From NCBI GenBank assembly GCA_023213395.1, contig CM041465.1, positions 106,523,741 to 106,587,740 of the forward strand: a DNA stretch of 64,000 bases, read 5' to 3'. Below the pieces are notes generated by a model. The model was not told where the DNA came from. It worked only from the letters and a program-made list of their open reading frames with translations, and did not search any database. This document shows positions 24,525 through 34,422 of this stretch, piece after piece; position 1 is the stretch's first letter; every line of letters begins with the position of its first letter. The DNA is from Cycas panzhihuaensis. Taxonomy: Eukaryota; Cycadophyta. A program made the position numbers and the translations under genes.

Positions 24525-24818
24525 TTTTAAAAAATTAGAACCTATGAAAACCCAAAGGGGCATAGGAGATGACCAAACAGTATATGAAGACTTAACAGAT
24601 TAAGCTGCACATTTAAGCTACTTGACTATCAGGCTACATCAAAGAGCCACCTTAGCCATTTTGTTTTATAAAAGGGGCTATAGATCTTAGAAAATTCGTG
24701 GGCTTTTATTCCCCATGAGGGTTTTCCTACAAAAGTGTCATTTAGAATTTCAATGTAATAATGAGGCTCAAATAAAGACCTCATAGAATAGATTTTCTGA
24801 AAATGATCTTCCACCATT

Positions 24819-24829
24819 AAGGGGGGGAT
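24819..24829 (+). other. Polypurine tract of element B
   Basis: AAGGGGGGGAT lies directly before the 3' LTR, the usual position for the plus-strand primer. Confidence 0.9.
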
Positions 24830-25141
24830 TAAAAGAAGTTAATGTATCAAGGTCATTTGTGTAGATTAATTATGTGACCTTAGGATATATTATTAGCATT
24901 AGTCTCTTAATGAAATGTACTTTATGTGCATTTAGATGTAATTTCAGGTTCATGTCATTAGGTGAGAAAATCATAACCGTAATGCTCATCCTCAATAATA
25001 AAAGGTGAAATCCCAATAAGGGAGTAATTATTCATTCTCACCTCCAAGCTTACTCTCATATATTGTTTCATCTTCTTTTTCATTCTCCATTGCCATTGTG
25101 TGCATGTGAGTGATTTATCTCCTAGATCCATCCTTCCTTCA
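24830..25141 (+). repeat. 3' LTR of element B
   Basis: It begins TAAAAGAAGTTAATG (first G changed to A) and ends CCTTCCTTCA. The target duplication ATCTA follows. Confidence 0.95.
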
Positions 25142-25783
25142 ATCTATATGTCACAGCCTTTGGGATTCATTAAGAAAGGTCAAGAGCATCTTGTGTATTA
25201 TTTGAATAAATCACTCTATTCACTGAAAGAAGCACCCCATACTCGGTATGGTATGATCGATGCCAAATTAAAGGAAGAAGGATTTGTTGCTATAGACTTG
25301 GAGTCAAATATATATATTAAAAGGAGTAGGACTTTGATAGTCATTATTATGTTGTATGTAGATGATTTAATCATTGGAGGTAATTATAATAAGACTATTA
25401 TTCGAGTCAAATCCAATTTAGAAGTGACCTTTGATATGACAAACATCGAGACTCTATACTACTTCTTAGGCATTGAAGTCACACATATGGATGATAGAAT
25501 TATAATATTACAAACTCAATATGTGAACCTACTGGAGAAATTCAGAATGTAGGACTGCAAAGTGTTATAACACCATGTGCTAAAAGAACAAAACTATAGA
25601 AAGGCATAGCTAAACCCTCTGTAGCTAGAACCATGTATCGTTAGTTGGTAGGGAGTATGATCTATTTGACTCATACCAGACCAAATATTATCTATGTTGT
25701 TAGATTGGTTTCTCGTTATATGTAGAATCCTTAGGAACCACATTGGGTTATAGCAAAGTGGATTCTAAAGTACTTGAAAAAGA
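25142..25783 (+). pseudogene. Element D: central and C-terminal RT
   Basis: RT of D resumes after insertion B with YMSQPLGFIKKGQEHLVYYL. It then carries LYVDDLIIGG near 25355, FLGIEV, and a degraded SxVRLVSRYM-type region near 25700. It ends at a TACTTGAAAAAGA sequence where C is inserted. The stretch 25146-25552 is open for about 135 codons, longer than most of D. A stop follows near 25550, and frame shifts occur after it. Confidence 0.88.
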
Positions 25784-26095
25784 TGAAGGAATGATGGATC
25801 TAGGAGATAAATCACTCACATGCACACAATGGCAATGGAGAATGAAAAAGAATATGAAACAATATATGAGAGTAAGCTTGGAGGTGAGAATGAATAATGA
25901 CTCCCTCCTAGAGATTTCACCTTTTATTATTGAGGGTGAGTATTAGGATTAGGATTTTTTCGCCTAATGAAATGAACCCGAAATTACATCTAAATGTACA
26001 TAAAGTACATTTCATTAAGAGACTAATGCTAATAATATATCCTAAGGTCACATAATTAATCTACACAAATGACCTTGATACATTAACCTCTTTCA
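25784..26095 (-). repeat. 3' LTR of element C
   Basis: In plus-strand view it begins TGAAGGAATGATGG and ends CCTCTTTCA. The adjoining ATCCCCCCCCTTAA (26096-26109) is the complement of the polypurine tract. Confidence 0.95.
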
Positions 26096-26530
26096 ATCCC
26101 CCCCCTTAATGGTGGAAGGTCATTTTCAAAAAATCTATTCTATGAAGTCTTCATTTGAGCCTCATTATTACATTGAAATTCTAAATGACACTTTTGTGGG
26201 AAAACTCTCATAGGGAATAAAAACCTACGAACTTTCTAAGATCTATAGCCCCTTTTATAAATCAAAATGGCTAAGGTGGCTCTTTGATATAGTCTGATAA
26301 CCAAGTAGCTTAATTGTGCAGTTTAATCTATTAAGTCTCCATATACTGTTTTGTCATCCCATATACCCTTTTGGGTTTTTACAGGTTCTGATTTTCCAAA
26401 ATAAGTACAAGCCTTATCCTTCCGTGCCCACATGGGGTTTTCACAAAAAAGATAGAGCAGAGACTTACTCTTATTCTTCTGCGCCCACAAGGAGTTTTCA
26501 CGAAGAGAATAGAGTATGATAATCCTGTTA

Positions 26531-26557
26531 CCATCTTCTTTGATCAATCGAAGATGG
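26531..26557 (-). other. Conserved 3' hairpin of family 1 (copy C)
   Basis: Identical over 27 bases to the B copy at 24369-24395. It has an 8-bp stem and a loop containing TGATCA, and lies between the pol end and the 3' LTR. Confidence 0.7.
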
Positions 26558-26573
26558 AGGCCCTAAGGCCGAG

Positions 26574-27605
26574 TTACCTTTGAAACTGTTTAAACTTCAC
26601 CATTTGCAGCGGTTTGGTGAAGATATTGGCCACTTGATCTGCTGTGGGGCAGTAATCTAATTGAATTGTATCATCATGAACAAGCTCCCTAATCCTGTGG
26701 ACTTTCGTACTTATGTATTTGGTACGATCATGAAATACAAGATTTTTTGCCATGCAGATTGTTGATTGATTATCCACATGAAGACTCGTAGGACTTGTTT
26801 GGGTGATATTCAATGTTTCCAATAATTTTCTCAGCCATATCACCTCTTTACTGGTCTTAGAAGAAGCAATGTATTCAGCTTCGGCAGTTGAATTTGCAAC
26901 TATTTTCTGCTGTCTAGATCTCCATGATATTGGTGTTGTTCCAAGAAATGCTACATACCCGGACGTAGATCTTCCTGTATCTTTATCTCCTATAAAGTCT
27001 GAGTCTGTGTATGTAGAAAACTTGAAGTCTGAATTAAGTTCATACAATAGACCATATTTACTAGTTGTCTTAAGGTATCTCAACACTCGCACTGCTGCTT
27101 GCCAATGATTCTGCTTAGGATTTGTCATGTAATGAGCAAGAATGCTAACAGAGTGTATAATATCCAGCCTTGTATTGGTAGTGTAAATGAGACTACCTAC
27201 AAGTTTCCTGTAGAGTGTTGTGTCTGCCTCACTAGTGTCACCTTCAACTGAGAGTTTGGTGTTAGGGTCCATAGATAACATCATTGGTCGAGCATCTTCT
27301 AACTGAAACTTGGTTAGAAGATCGTTAATGTATTTTTCTTGGGAGAAGAAAATTTTTTCATTCTTTTGTGTTACTTCAATTCCGAAGTAACATTTCATCA
27401 AACCGAGGTCAGACAATTCGAACGTTTTGCCAAAGTCATTTTTCAGTTGGCTTATTGCCTGTTCACTATTACCTGTTACTAGTATGTCATCCACAAAGAT
27501 TATGAGATAAGTGAATTTATCCTTATGGTGCTTGATGAACAACGTTGCATCAATATCTTGATAATCACAAACCTCGTATCCAAGTTGCCTTATCCTTTTA
27601 GACAA
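26574..27605 (-). pseudogene. RT C-terminus and RNase H of element C, longest open stretch in the window
   Basis: There are 343 codons without a stop. The first 150 or so are the RT palm, with intact IIFVDDILVTG (about residues 35-45) and YFGIEVTQ. Then comes a connection region, then RNase H with the acidic residues in YTDSDF, STAEAEY and HVDNQS, and the C-terminal IFTKPL motif. The Met start is internal to pol and is not a true initiation site; upstream RT codons continue in another piece (27678-28079) after a stop. Both catalytic motifs are conserved, unlike B, where one Asp is replaced. The rest of C is broken. Confidence 0.9.
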
Positions 27606-30600
27606 CTTGGTAAACCAAGCGCGAGGGACTTATTTAAGGCCATACAAGGACTTTCGAAGCTTGCAAACCTTATGCTCTTAACCTTCGATCTCATATCCTT
27701 CTAGTTGAGCTATGTAAATTTCTTCTTCAAGATCTCCATTGAGAAATACGATCTTAATATCGAGTTGGTGGATTTTCCAACCTTGTTGAGCAGTCAAGGC
27801 CATAAGAGTTCTAATTGTAAGCCACTTGGTTGTAAGTGAAAAGACTTCAGTGTAGTCGATGCATTCCCTTTGTGTAAATCTTTTAGCTACCAACCTCGCC
27901 TTGTGTTTTTCAAGGATGCCATCTGATCTATATTTATTTTTAAACACTCGTTTATTTTGAACTACCTCTCTGTCAAGTGGTAGATCAACGAGCTCCCATG
28001 TACTGTTCTTGATAACATATTGGTACTCTTCGTTCATGGCATTTCTCCAAGCTGTATGCTTTACAGCTTCTTGGTACATTAAGAGCTATTCATTAAGACT
28101 AAGGTGCAATTCTGCTGGTTCAAGCTCAATATATAATGATTCCTGCATTCTTCCTCTATGGGCACTTCGAGTGCCAGTTTTGCCCACCTCATCTAGTCGT
28201 ATGTCCTTATTGAGCTGGTGGGCTTCTCAAGATCCTTGAGTTGGGAATGATGTCCTCATTTTCCCAACTTCTTGGTTCTTATCATGTTCGTTAAAATGAT
28301 TATTTTGTAAGGAGGATGTTGATGTGCTTGAGGAAGATGGTCCTTCTACCATTATTTTGCCTTTGTCAACTGAAGGTGGAAAGGATGGTTCTTCTATAAT
28401 AGCTTTGCCTTTGTCAACTCTGTTATCTTCAAAAGATGGTGCTGGATTTGCACTCTTTTGTTCAGAGTTATAACTTGTATCCTCCAAGGCTCTATTGTCA
28501 GCTTCCAATATTTGGAGTAATTTATGTCTGTCCCCCCCCCCCCCAAATTTTAGAATTTGAACATCATACTTGATAACATTATTGTAGCGACGTGAGGGTA
28601 CTATGAAGTCTAATTTAAGTAACTGATCCTCTGTCTCTGCAAAAACGACATCTCTGGTAATGATGTTTTTTTGTTGTAAAGGTATGAAGACCTTATACCC
28701 TTTCTTATCCATAGGGTATCCAACAAAGGTTGCCTTTAAGTGCCCTTGGCTAGAGTTTATTTCGATCTGTATCCAGAATATGGGCATAGTATGTAGAGCC
28801 AAAAATTCTAAAGCAGTGAACAATGGGGGCTTGTCCTGACCACTTTTCATTAGGTGATCGTACTTCCTTTGATGGGCTAATAGCATTGATACAATAAACA
28901 ACTATCTAAATTGCTTCAGCCTATAGATAGACAGGTACATTTTTATATATTAACATAGCATGAGCCATGTTCATGATTGTCCTGTTCATGTGGTCGGCAA
29001 CTCCATTTTGCTGTGGGGTACCTACTACTATTGTTTGATGTTTGATGCCATTGTCTTGAAGGTACTTTTCAAACTCATGTGAGGTATATTCACCACCATT
29101 ATCAGTTTGAAGACATTTGAGTTGATAGCCTAACTCTTTTCAGTGAGGGCTTTAAATTCCTTGAATATACGGAATGCTTCATCTTTCTTGTGTAGAAAAG
29201 CTACCCATACTTTTCTAGTGAAATCATCAATGAAAGATATATAATATAGCATGCCCTTCAGTGAAGGAATGGCCATTGGCCTGCATAAATAAGAGTGTAC
29301 CAATTGTAATTGATGGCTCGATTTCCACTAACTTTTGGGAAACGGTTGTCGATGAGATTTGGCAATGATACAAGCTTCACATTTAAAGAGCTTAAAGAAA
29401 AACTTTGGAAGGTTTGGAAGAGTATTCGAAAGATCTCTAAGTCTATTAATGTAAACATGGGCCATACGAGCATGCCAAAGAGTTTCTAGTAACAACGTTG
29501 GATGGGACAAGATGGAATTAAATGCAAATTCTTCATCGGCACAAGGGCTTTGGGCACAATGAGCTTCAGAAGATGGAGAGCCATTCAGTTGAAAGAGTTT
29601 GCCATATAGATGTCTAATCAAAACCACCTGATTAGTTGGAGGGTGAATGACCTTAAGAGTCTGGTCATTTGCGGTTACACTCAGATCAAATCCACGAGAA
29701 ACAAGTGTGGATAAAGAGAGTAGGTTTTATTTGAGATTGGGTATGTATAAGACATCAAGTAATGTAAAATCTTCTTAGCCTGGGAGTTTCAGGCGAATGT
29801 TGCCAATTCCTTCAACAGGTTGTTGTGATTTATCATCCATGTGAACAACTCCATGAACATTTGAGTCAAATGTTTGATATAGACTGCGATTGCATGTCAT
29901 ATGTTGAGTTGCTCATGTATCCATGATCCACTATCCATCGATTGAAGCCATACTATTAGCAATTCCAATAGGGCTTCGCATTGGTGAAGGGAATTCACAA
30001 GTGATATATCCACACTGAGCTTCAAAGTATCTCTTTGGTTGGTCAATGCCATTCGATGCTGAAGATCTATCAATTCTTTGAATGTGTGCTTGTACAAAAC
30101 CTGCACCACTAAAGGATTCTTCACAAGTTTTTTCAACATTGTGAGCTCCATGTTTTGGTTGGAACTTGGCCGACTTATAAGTGGCAGTTCTGCAATCTTT
30201 TGCTAAGTGTCCTTTACGGTTACATCGATCACATATAATGGTTTGATTACCAGTCCCTAAAGAAGTACTGGTTTGGCCTAACTGTCTTACTCTTTGTTGA
30301 GGTGGCCCTTGGCCTTGAAACTGTCGAAGCTGTGATTGAGGGTTTGATTGACCTTGTGGATGATTTCCCATATTTCTTCCTCTTCCTCTTGCTCGGTTAT
30401 TTCCTCTGCCACGAGAGGGGCCTTAATTTTTTGTGTAACAAACTTCTTCTTCTACCTCAAATGCTACATCTGGAAGAGAGTCAAAGGCTACAAAGTTTAT
30501 ATCAAAGGTCTTGTCAAATTCTATAACCTTCTCGGTAAGTGCTTCGAAGTTTAGTGTCTTCAATGTTCCACTAGATTGAAGCCTTCCAAGCAAGTTTTTA

Positions 30601-31130
30601 TAATCGGGGAAATGTAAACATGACTGGTTCAAAAATGCCCAAGTGATGCATTGGGTCTTAAAGTCTTTGTCAATTGCATGTTTGATTGGTCGAAGGAGCT
30701 TTATTGTCTCATGAGCTCATCCCTTTTGCATTTTTAATTTGTTCATCTTCAAAATAAGATGAAAAAATTCTAAATCTGACTTTGTATCAAATTTGTTTCT
30801 AAGAACTTCTAGGACCTTCCATGGTATATCATGTTCCTCTTTGTTTATTAAGTTGTGCAAGGAGTGATCAATGACCAATAAAATTCCTGCACGAATCTTT
30901 TCATCATCTTTCTCCCATTGTAGTTTAGCTGCAGCATCTGTAGGAGTTATTGGGGTGAATCCACTTGAAGCAGTTATTGTAGCCATTGCTGGTATGTTGG
31001 GTGTAGGTTGCAAGTGGGCTCTCTAAAGGCCTTCATACTTTACAGCATTTTTAATTCCAGTGTGCCATATATCCTAATTTTCTTTGCCTTTCAATATGCA
31101 GTTAACATTTTGCTTGAATTGAGATGACAT
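26580..31130 (-). pseudogene. gag-pol remnant of element C
   Basis: Gag starts at 31130 and has few stops down to about 30430. The zinc knuckle CDRCNRKGHLAKDC (near 30220) is intact, unlike B. The protease site near 29920 reads IMDT then a stop where Gly is expected. Integrase keeps HARM and KCEACIIAKSHRQPF (near 29350) and TDNGGEY near 29090, but frames shift near 29140. The linker contains a run of 13 C (28532-28544 in plus view), coding for Gly codons. RT begins near 28060 and continues to the open RT/RNase H stretch. It is less decayed than B. Confidence 0.92.
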
Positions 31131-31339
31131 GGTGATGATGAAGAAGTAGAAGAGATGATAGAAGTATGTGCCACTGACACGTATGGCTAGTATACCTGCC
31201 GCAACAGGGATGTAGAAATGATTATTATGATGAGAAGAAAGTAATGATTAACTATTTTTCAACAATCATATAAAAAATGAATATAAGTAATGATGCAAGA
31301 ATGAGGCCTAATGTAGAGATGGCAAAGAGTGGTGATGTG

Positions 31340-31815
31340 TCATACCACTAACCTCTCACTTTTGCCCAAATGTAGGTGAGATTTCGATGCCTAAGGCGTC
31401 TGGTATATGATTAGAGCCTTCACCCGCGATACCCGCACCTGCGCTTGGTGATGAAATCCAAGTCACAGTGGAGCCCAGGTACTCCCAGTCATCACCTAGT
31501 TCACCAATAAATAGTTATATACCGCCTCCAAAGAGTTAAACGGTACTGCGTATCCCACGGCTATGACAGATATTGGACCAGGTTAATTTTAATCTTGCAT
31601 TAAGGTTTTCAGTTTTTCTGAGTGGTTATTAGAATTATCCCTGATTGGAGGCCGTAGGTATGGCTAACCTATCATTCCACTATTATTCTGGTTAAAACCA
31701 GACCTAGTATGAAACTCACACCTCCCTTAGGGCCTGGACTTCGGCCAACCTTGGTCTATTTCAACCAAGGAGAGTGTGCGCATAAGTCAAGAACTGGCGG
31801 TATAGATCGTACGGA
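31340..31815 (-). other. Conserved leader block of family 1 (copy C)
   Basis: It matches A, B and L. The opposite strand shows ALGDEIQVTVEPRYSQ, as in B. It lies about 210 bp upstream of the gag start. Confidence 0.75.
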
Positions 31816-31905
31816 TGAGATTCCTAGGAATAGTGTAAGATGTTTCTGTATAACTGAAAACTGAAATAGAAACTTGCCAAATGTGTTTGCTTACTTTTCG
31901 TGCTT

Positions 31906-31990
31906 GCTTTATTGTTGTTGCTGCTTTTGTGGTGCTTTGTTGTTGTTGCTACTTTTATGATGCTTTATTATTGTTGCTGCTTTTGTGATA
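31906..31990. repeat. Minisatellite in leader of C, about 3 units
   Basis: Imperfect GCTTTATTGTTGTTGCTGCT-type units, the same array as in A (about 4 units) and B (about 2). Confidence 0.8.
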
Positions 31991-33135
31991 CCTTATGCTA
32001 TGTGTGCAAATAGAAAAGTATGCTAGATTTAGTAGGGGAACCGGATGTTGTTTCCGATCCAAGGTTTCCCTTGCTTTAGTACAAAGTTTCCAAATATGAT
32101 TTTGGAAGTTTTGATATAAAAGCCATAATGGGCTAAAAAGTTGATCAACTTTCCACTAAAATGATGATTTTTCTAAATCTATATGCATGCTATTTTACCC
32201 TATTTTGTGATTTTTTCACAAAATTTACAAATAATGATAAATGGATAAATTTTTAGAAATTATAAATATGAAGGCCTAAATGATGAAATCTAAATTTATG
32301 ACAGAAGGAAAAAGTGTTCATAATGTCGTTTCTGATAGATTTGTGAAGTCATATTTCAGAAAATACACAAAAACGTTTTTACCCGAAAAAGCAACAAAGT
32401 AAAATCATGACAGATCAACTGTCTCAGAATCTTGACTTCAATATATCAAAAGTTGCATTTTGATATGCACATTAACTTTCCCTTCTGCACCATCTGCAAA
32501 ATCTTCCAAAACATTACCCGAAATGCCCTTGTAAGGTCATTTGTGGGATTGAGTATGCAAAATCAGCAACTGTGAGAAAATTGTATAGATCTCACTAACT
32601 AGTGGATGAAATTTGATGAGATTTATCTTAAAATGGTCTTAAGACGTAAATGTACCAGATCCATTAATAAAACTTTTAGATGTTCAACTTATAATTGAAG
32701 GAATTCATTAGGAAAAGTGCTTTAAATCACTTATCCATAAAATTTACCCTTTTTGTCACAGTCAAAACTCACTGTTGCAAGCTAAATCTGAAGTTTCTCT
32801 AGAAGACAAAAAGGATCCTCTAGTGAAGGTGACCTTGCATGCCAAATTTCATCAAATTCTGAGATGGTTAAATTTTTATAAAATTTTGGGCCTTTAATGC
32901 TTCCGGATCGCTCCTAAGAATCGAACGGATTGAAAAACCTGTATTCTTCACCTCTAAATTTCTGAACACATGGACAAAGTAGCAACATGCAAAATACTAT
33001 AATTTTATGCTCTCAAAATGTTTAAAAAATAAAGAATACACTCTCAATACTTCACATTGAAGGTGAATGAGAGGCAAAATGACTCCATACAAGTGGAATG
33101 GAGTGAATAGATCCCTTTCTGGCTCTGATACCACA

Positions 33136-33447
33136 TAAAGGAATGATAGATCTAGGAGATAAATCACTCACATACACACAATGGCAATGGAGAATGAAAA
33201 AGAAGATGAAACAAGATATGAGAGTAAGCTTAGATGTAAGAATGAATAATTACTCCCTCCTTGAGATTTCACCTTTTATTATTGAGGGTGAGCATTACAG
33301 TTAGGATTTTTCCACCTAATGACATGAACCCGAAATTACATCTAAATGCACATAAAGTACATTTCATTAAGAGACTAATGCTAATAATATATCCTAAGGT
33401 CACATAATTAATTTACACAAATGACCTTGATACATTAACCTCTTTCA
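33136..33447 (-). repeat. 5' LTR of element C
   Basis: In plus view it begins TAAAGGAATGATAG and ends CCTCTTTCA. The primer-binding site TGGTATCAGAGC lies on the minus strand at 33122-33133. Confidence 0.95.
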
Positions 33448-34016
33448 AAAGACTCTTAATCTTAGTCTTGAATACCTACGAGATGAATAGATGAAGTTGT
33501 ATGGCTACACTAATGTTGATTGGGGAGGAGACTCTGACGAAGGAGGAGACTGACGATAAAAAATCTATTGGTGGATATATCTTTGGTATCAATAATGAAT
33601 TTATTTCGTAGCAGTCAAAGAAACAATAAACAGTAGTGTTATCTTCTACAAAAGTATAATATCAATGACTCAGAATTGATACAAAAAAAATTGTATGGTT
33701 GTAAGGTCTCTTGGAAGTTCTTAGAGTATCACATAACACCTCGATTATTTTTGTTGATAATCGAAGTACTATTCACTTATCAAAGAATCTAGAGTTTCAT
33801 GCTCGCACAAAGCACATTAAAATACAACACCACTATATCCGTGAATAGATCAAATCATAAAAGTTATAAGTAGACTATTATCTGAGTGAATATTAGTTTG
33901 TGGACATTTTTACTAAAACACTTACTAAAGATCAACTTAGAAAAATGTGTACCAGATTAAGACTCATAGAAGGTATTCTTGATGGGAGATGTATCAACAA
34001 AGATAAAGGAGAATGA
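33448..34016 (+). pseudogene. Element D: RNase H and pol C-terminus
   Basis: Reading resumes after insertion C with a TLNLSLEYL-type stretch, then GYTNVDWGG, KSIGGYIFG, VVLSSTKVEYQ, a VDNRSTIHLS-type motif and TKTLTKDQL. It ends near 34016. A stop occurs within the first 20 codons and others follow. The join with the piece ending at 25783 is seamless in frame when C and one copy of AAAGA are ignored. Confidence 0.87.
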
Positions 34017-34077
34017 TAGTCTAGTTTTCATGGTAACTCAGTTGTTGCAGATTCCTCACATTCACATTAGGGGGAGA

Positions 34078-34422
34078 TGTAAGCATGGTAATTAATTATA
34101 AAACTACTTATAAATGTTAATGTGTAATTTAATTATGTGATTTAATGAAAATGTGCAAGTTATTTGAAAGATCACAACCCTTAATGGTTGACACCTCTTG
34201 AGAGATTATAAATATCATAAAGTCCATTGTATATTTAACAAGAAGAAATTTGGAATCAATGTGATCAATAGATTTTTGCGGTGGATTTGTTTTCGAAAAG
34301 GTTCCCCATGTATATCCTGTGTATTGTATAATTATTCTCTATTTATATTATTTGTTTATTGTGTATAATAAAGATTTTGCAATGTATAAACATGTATGTG
34401 TTCATTCACATTTCTTAATACA
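34078..34422 (+). repeat. 3' LTR of element D
   Basis: It begins TGTAAGCATGGTAATTAATT after the purine tract TAGGGGGAGA (34068-34077) and probably ends ...TTAATACA. The right end is set by the start of readable gypsy RT just after it. No matching 5' LTR was found upstream of 11709. Confidence 0.75.

Larger units (their letters stand above)
17530..25141 (+). mobile_element. Ty1-copia element B (family 1), inserted in RT of D
   Basis: The element is 7612 bp with 312-bp LTRs and target duplication ATCTA (17525-17529 and 25142-25146). It has a leader of nearly 2 kb, gag-pol in copia order and a 3' untranslated part with hairpin and purine tract. The two LTRs differ at about 15 positions by eye (about 5%). 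RT of D continues directly after it. Confidence 0.96.
25784..33447 (-). mobile_element. Ty1-copia element C (family 1), minus strand, inserted in D
   Basis: The element is 7664 bp with 312-bp LTRs and target duplication AAAGA (25779-25783 and 33448-33452). It has the same organisation as B in the opposite orientation. The LTRs differ at about 19 positions by eye (about 6%). It splits the RNase H region of D, whose frame resumes at 33453. Confidence 0.96.
11709..34422 (+). mobile_element. Ty1-copia element D, host of three nested insertions
   Basis: Four separated pieces (11709-13721, 16749-17529, 25142-25783, 33448-34422) are successive parts of one copia gag-pol and 3' LTR. The three intervening blocks are complete elements G, B and C, each with its own target duplication, so D is the oldest layer here. 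Without them D would be roughly 4.4 kb from gag to the end of the 3' LTR. Its 5' LTR is not recognisable. Coding parts contain many stops. Confidence 0.9.

Noticed and set aside
25100-25552. A single 150-codon gene spanning the end of B LTR and RT
   Set aside because: The first 14 or so codons are LTR sequence of B fused by insertion to RT of D. Real pol reading begins after 25141.
16749-34422. Treating the D pieces as separate solitary copia fragments
   Set aside because: Order, orientation, frame continuity and paired target duplications of G, B and C show they are one element.
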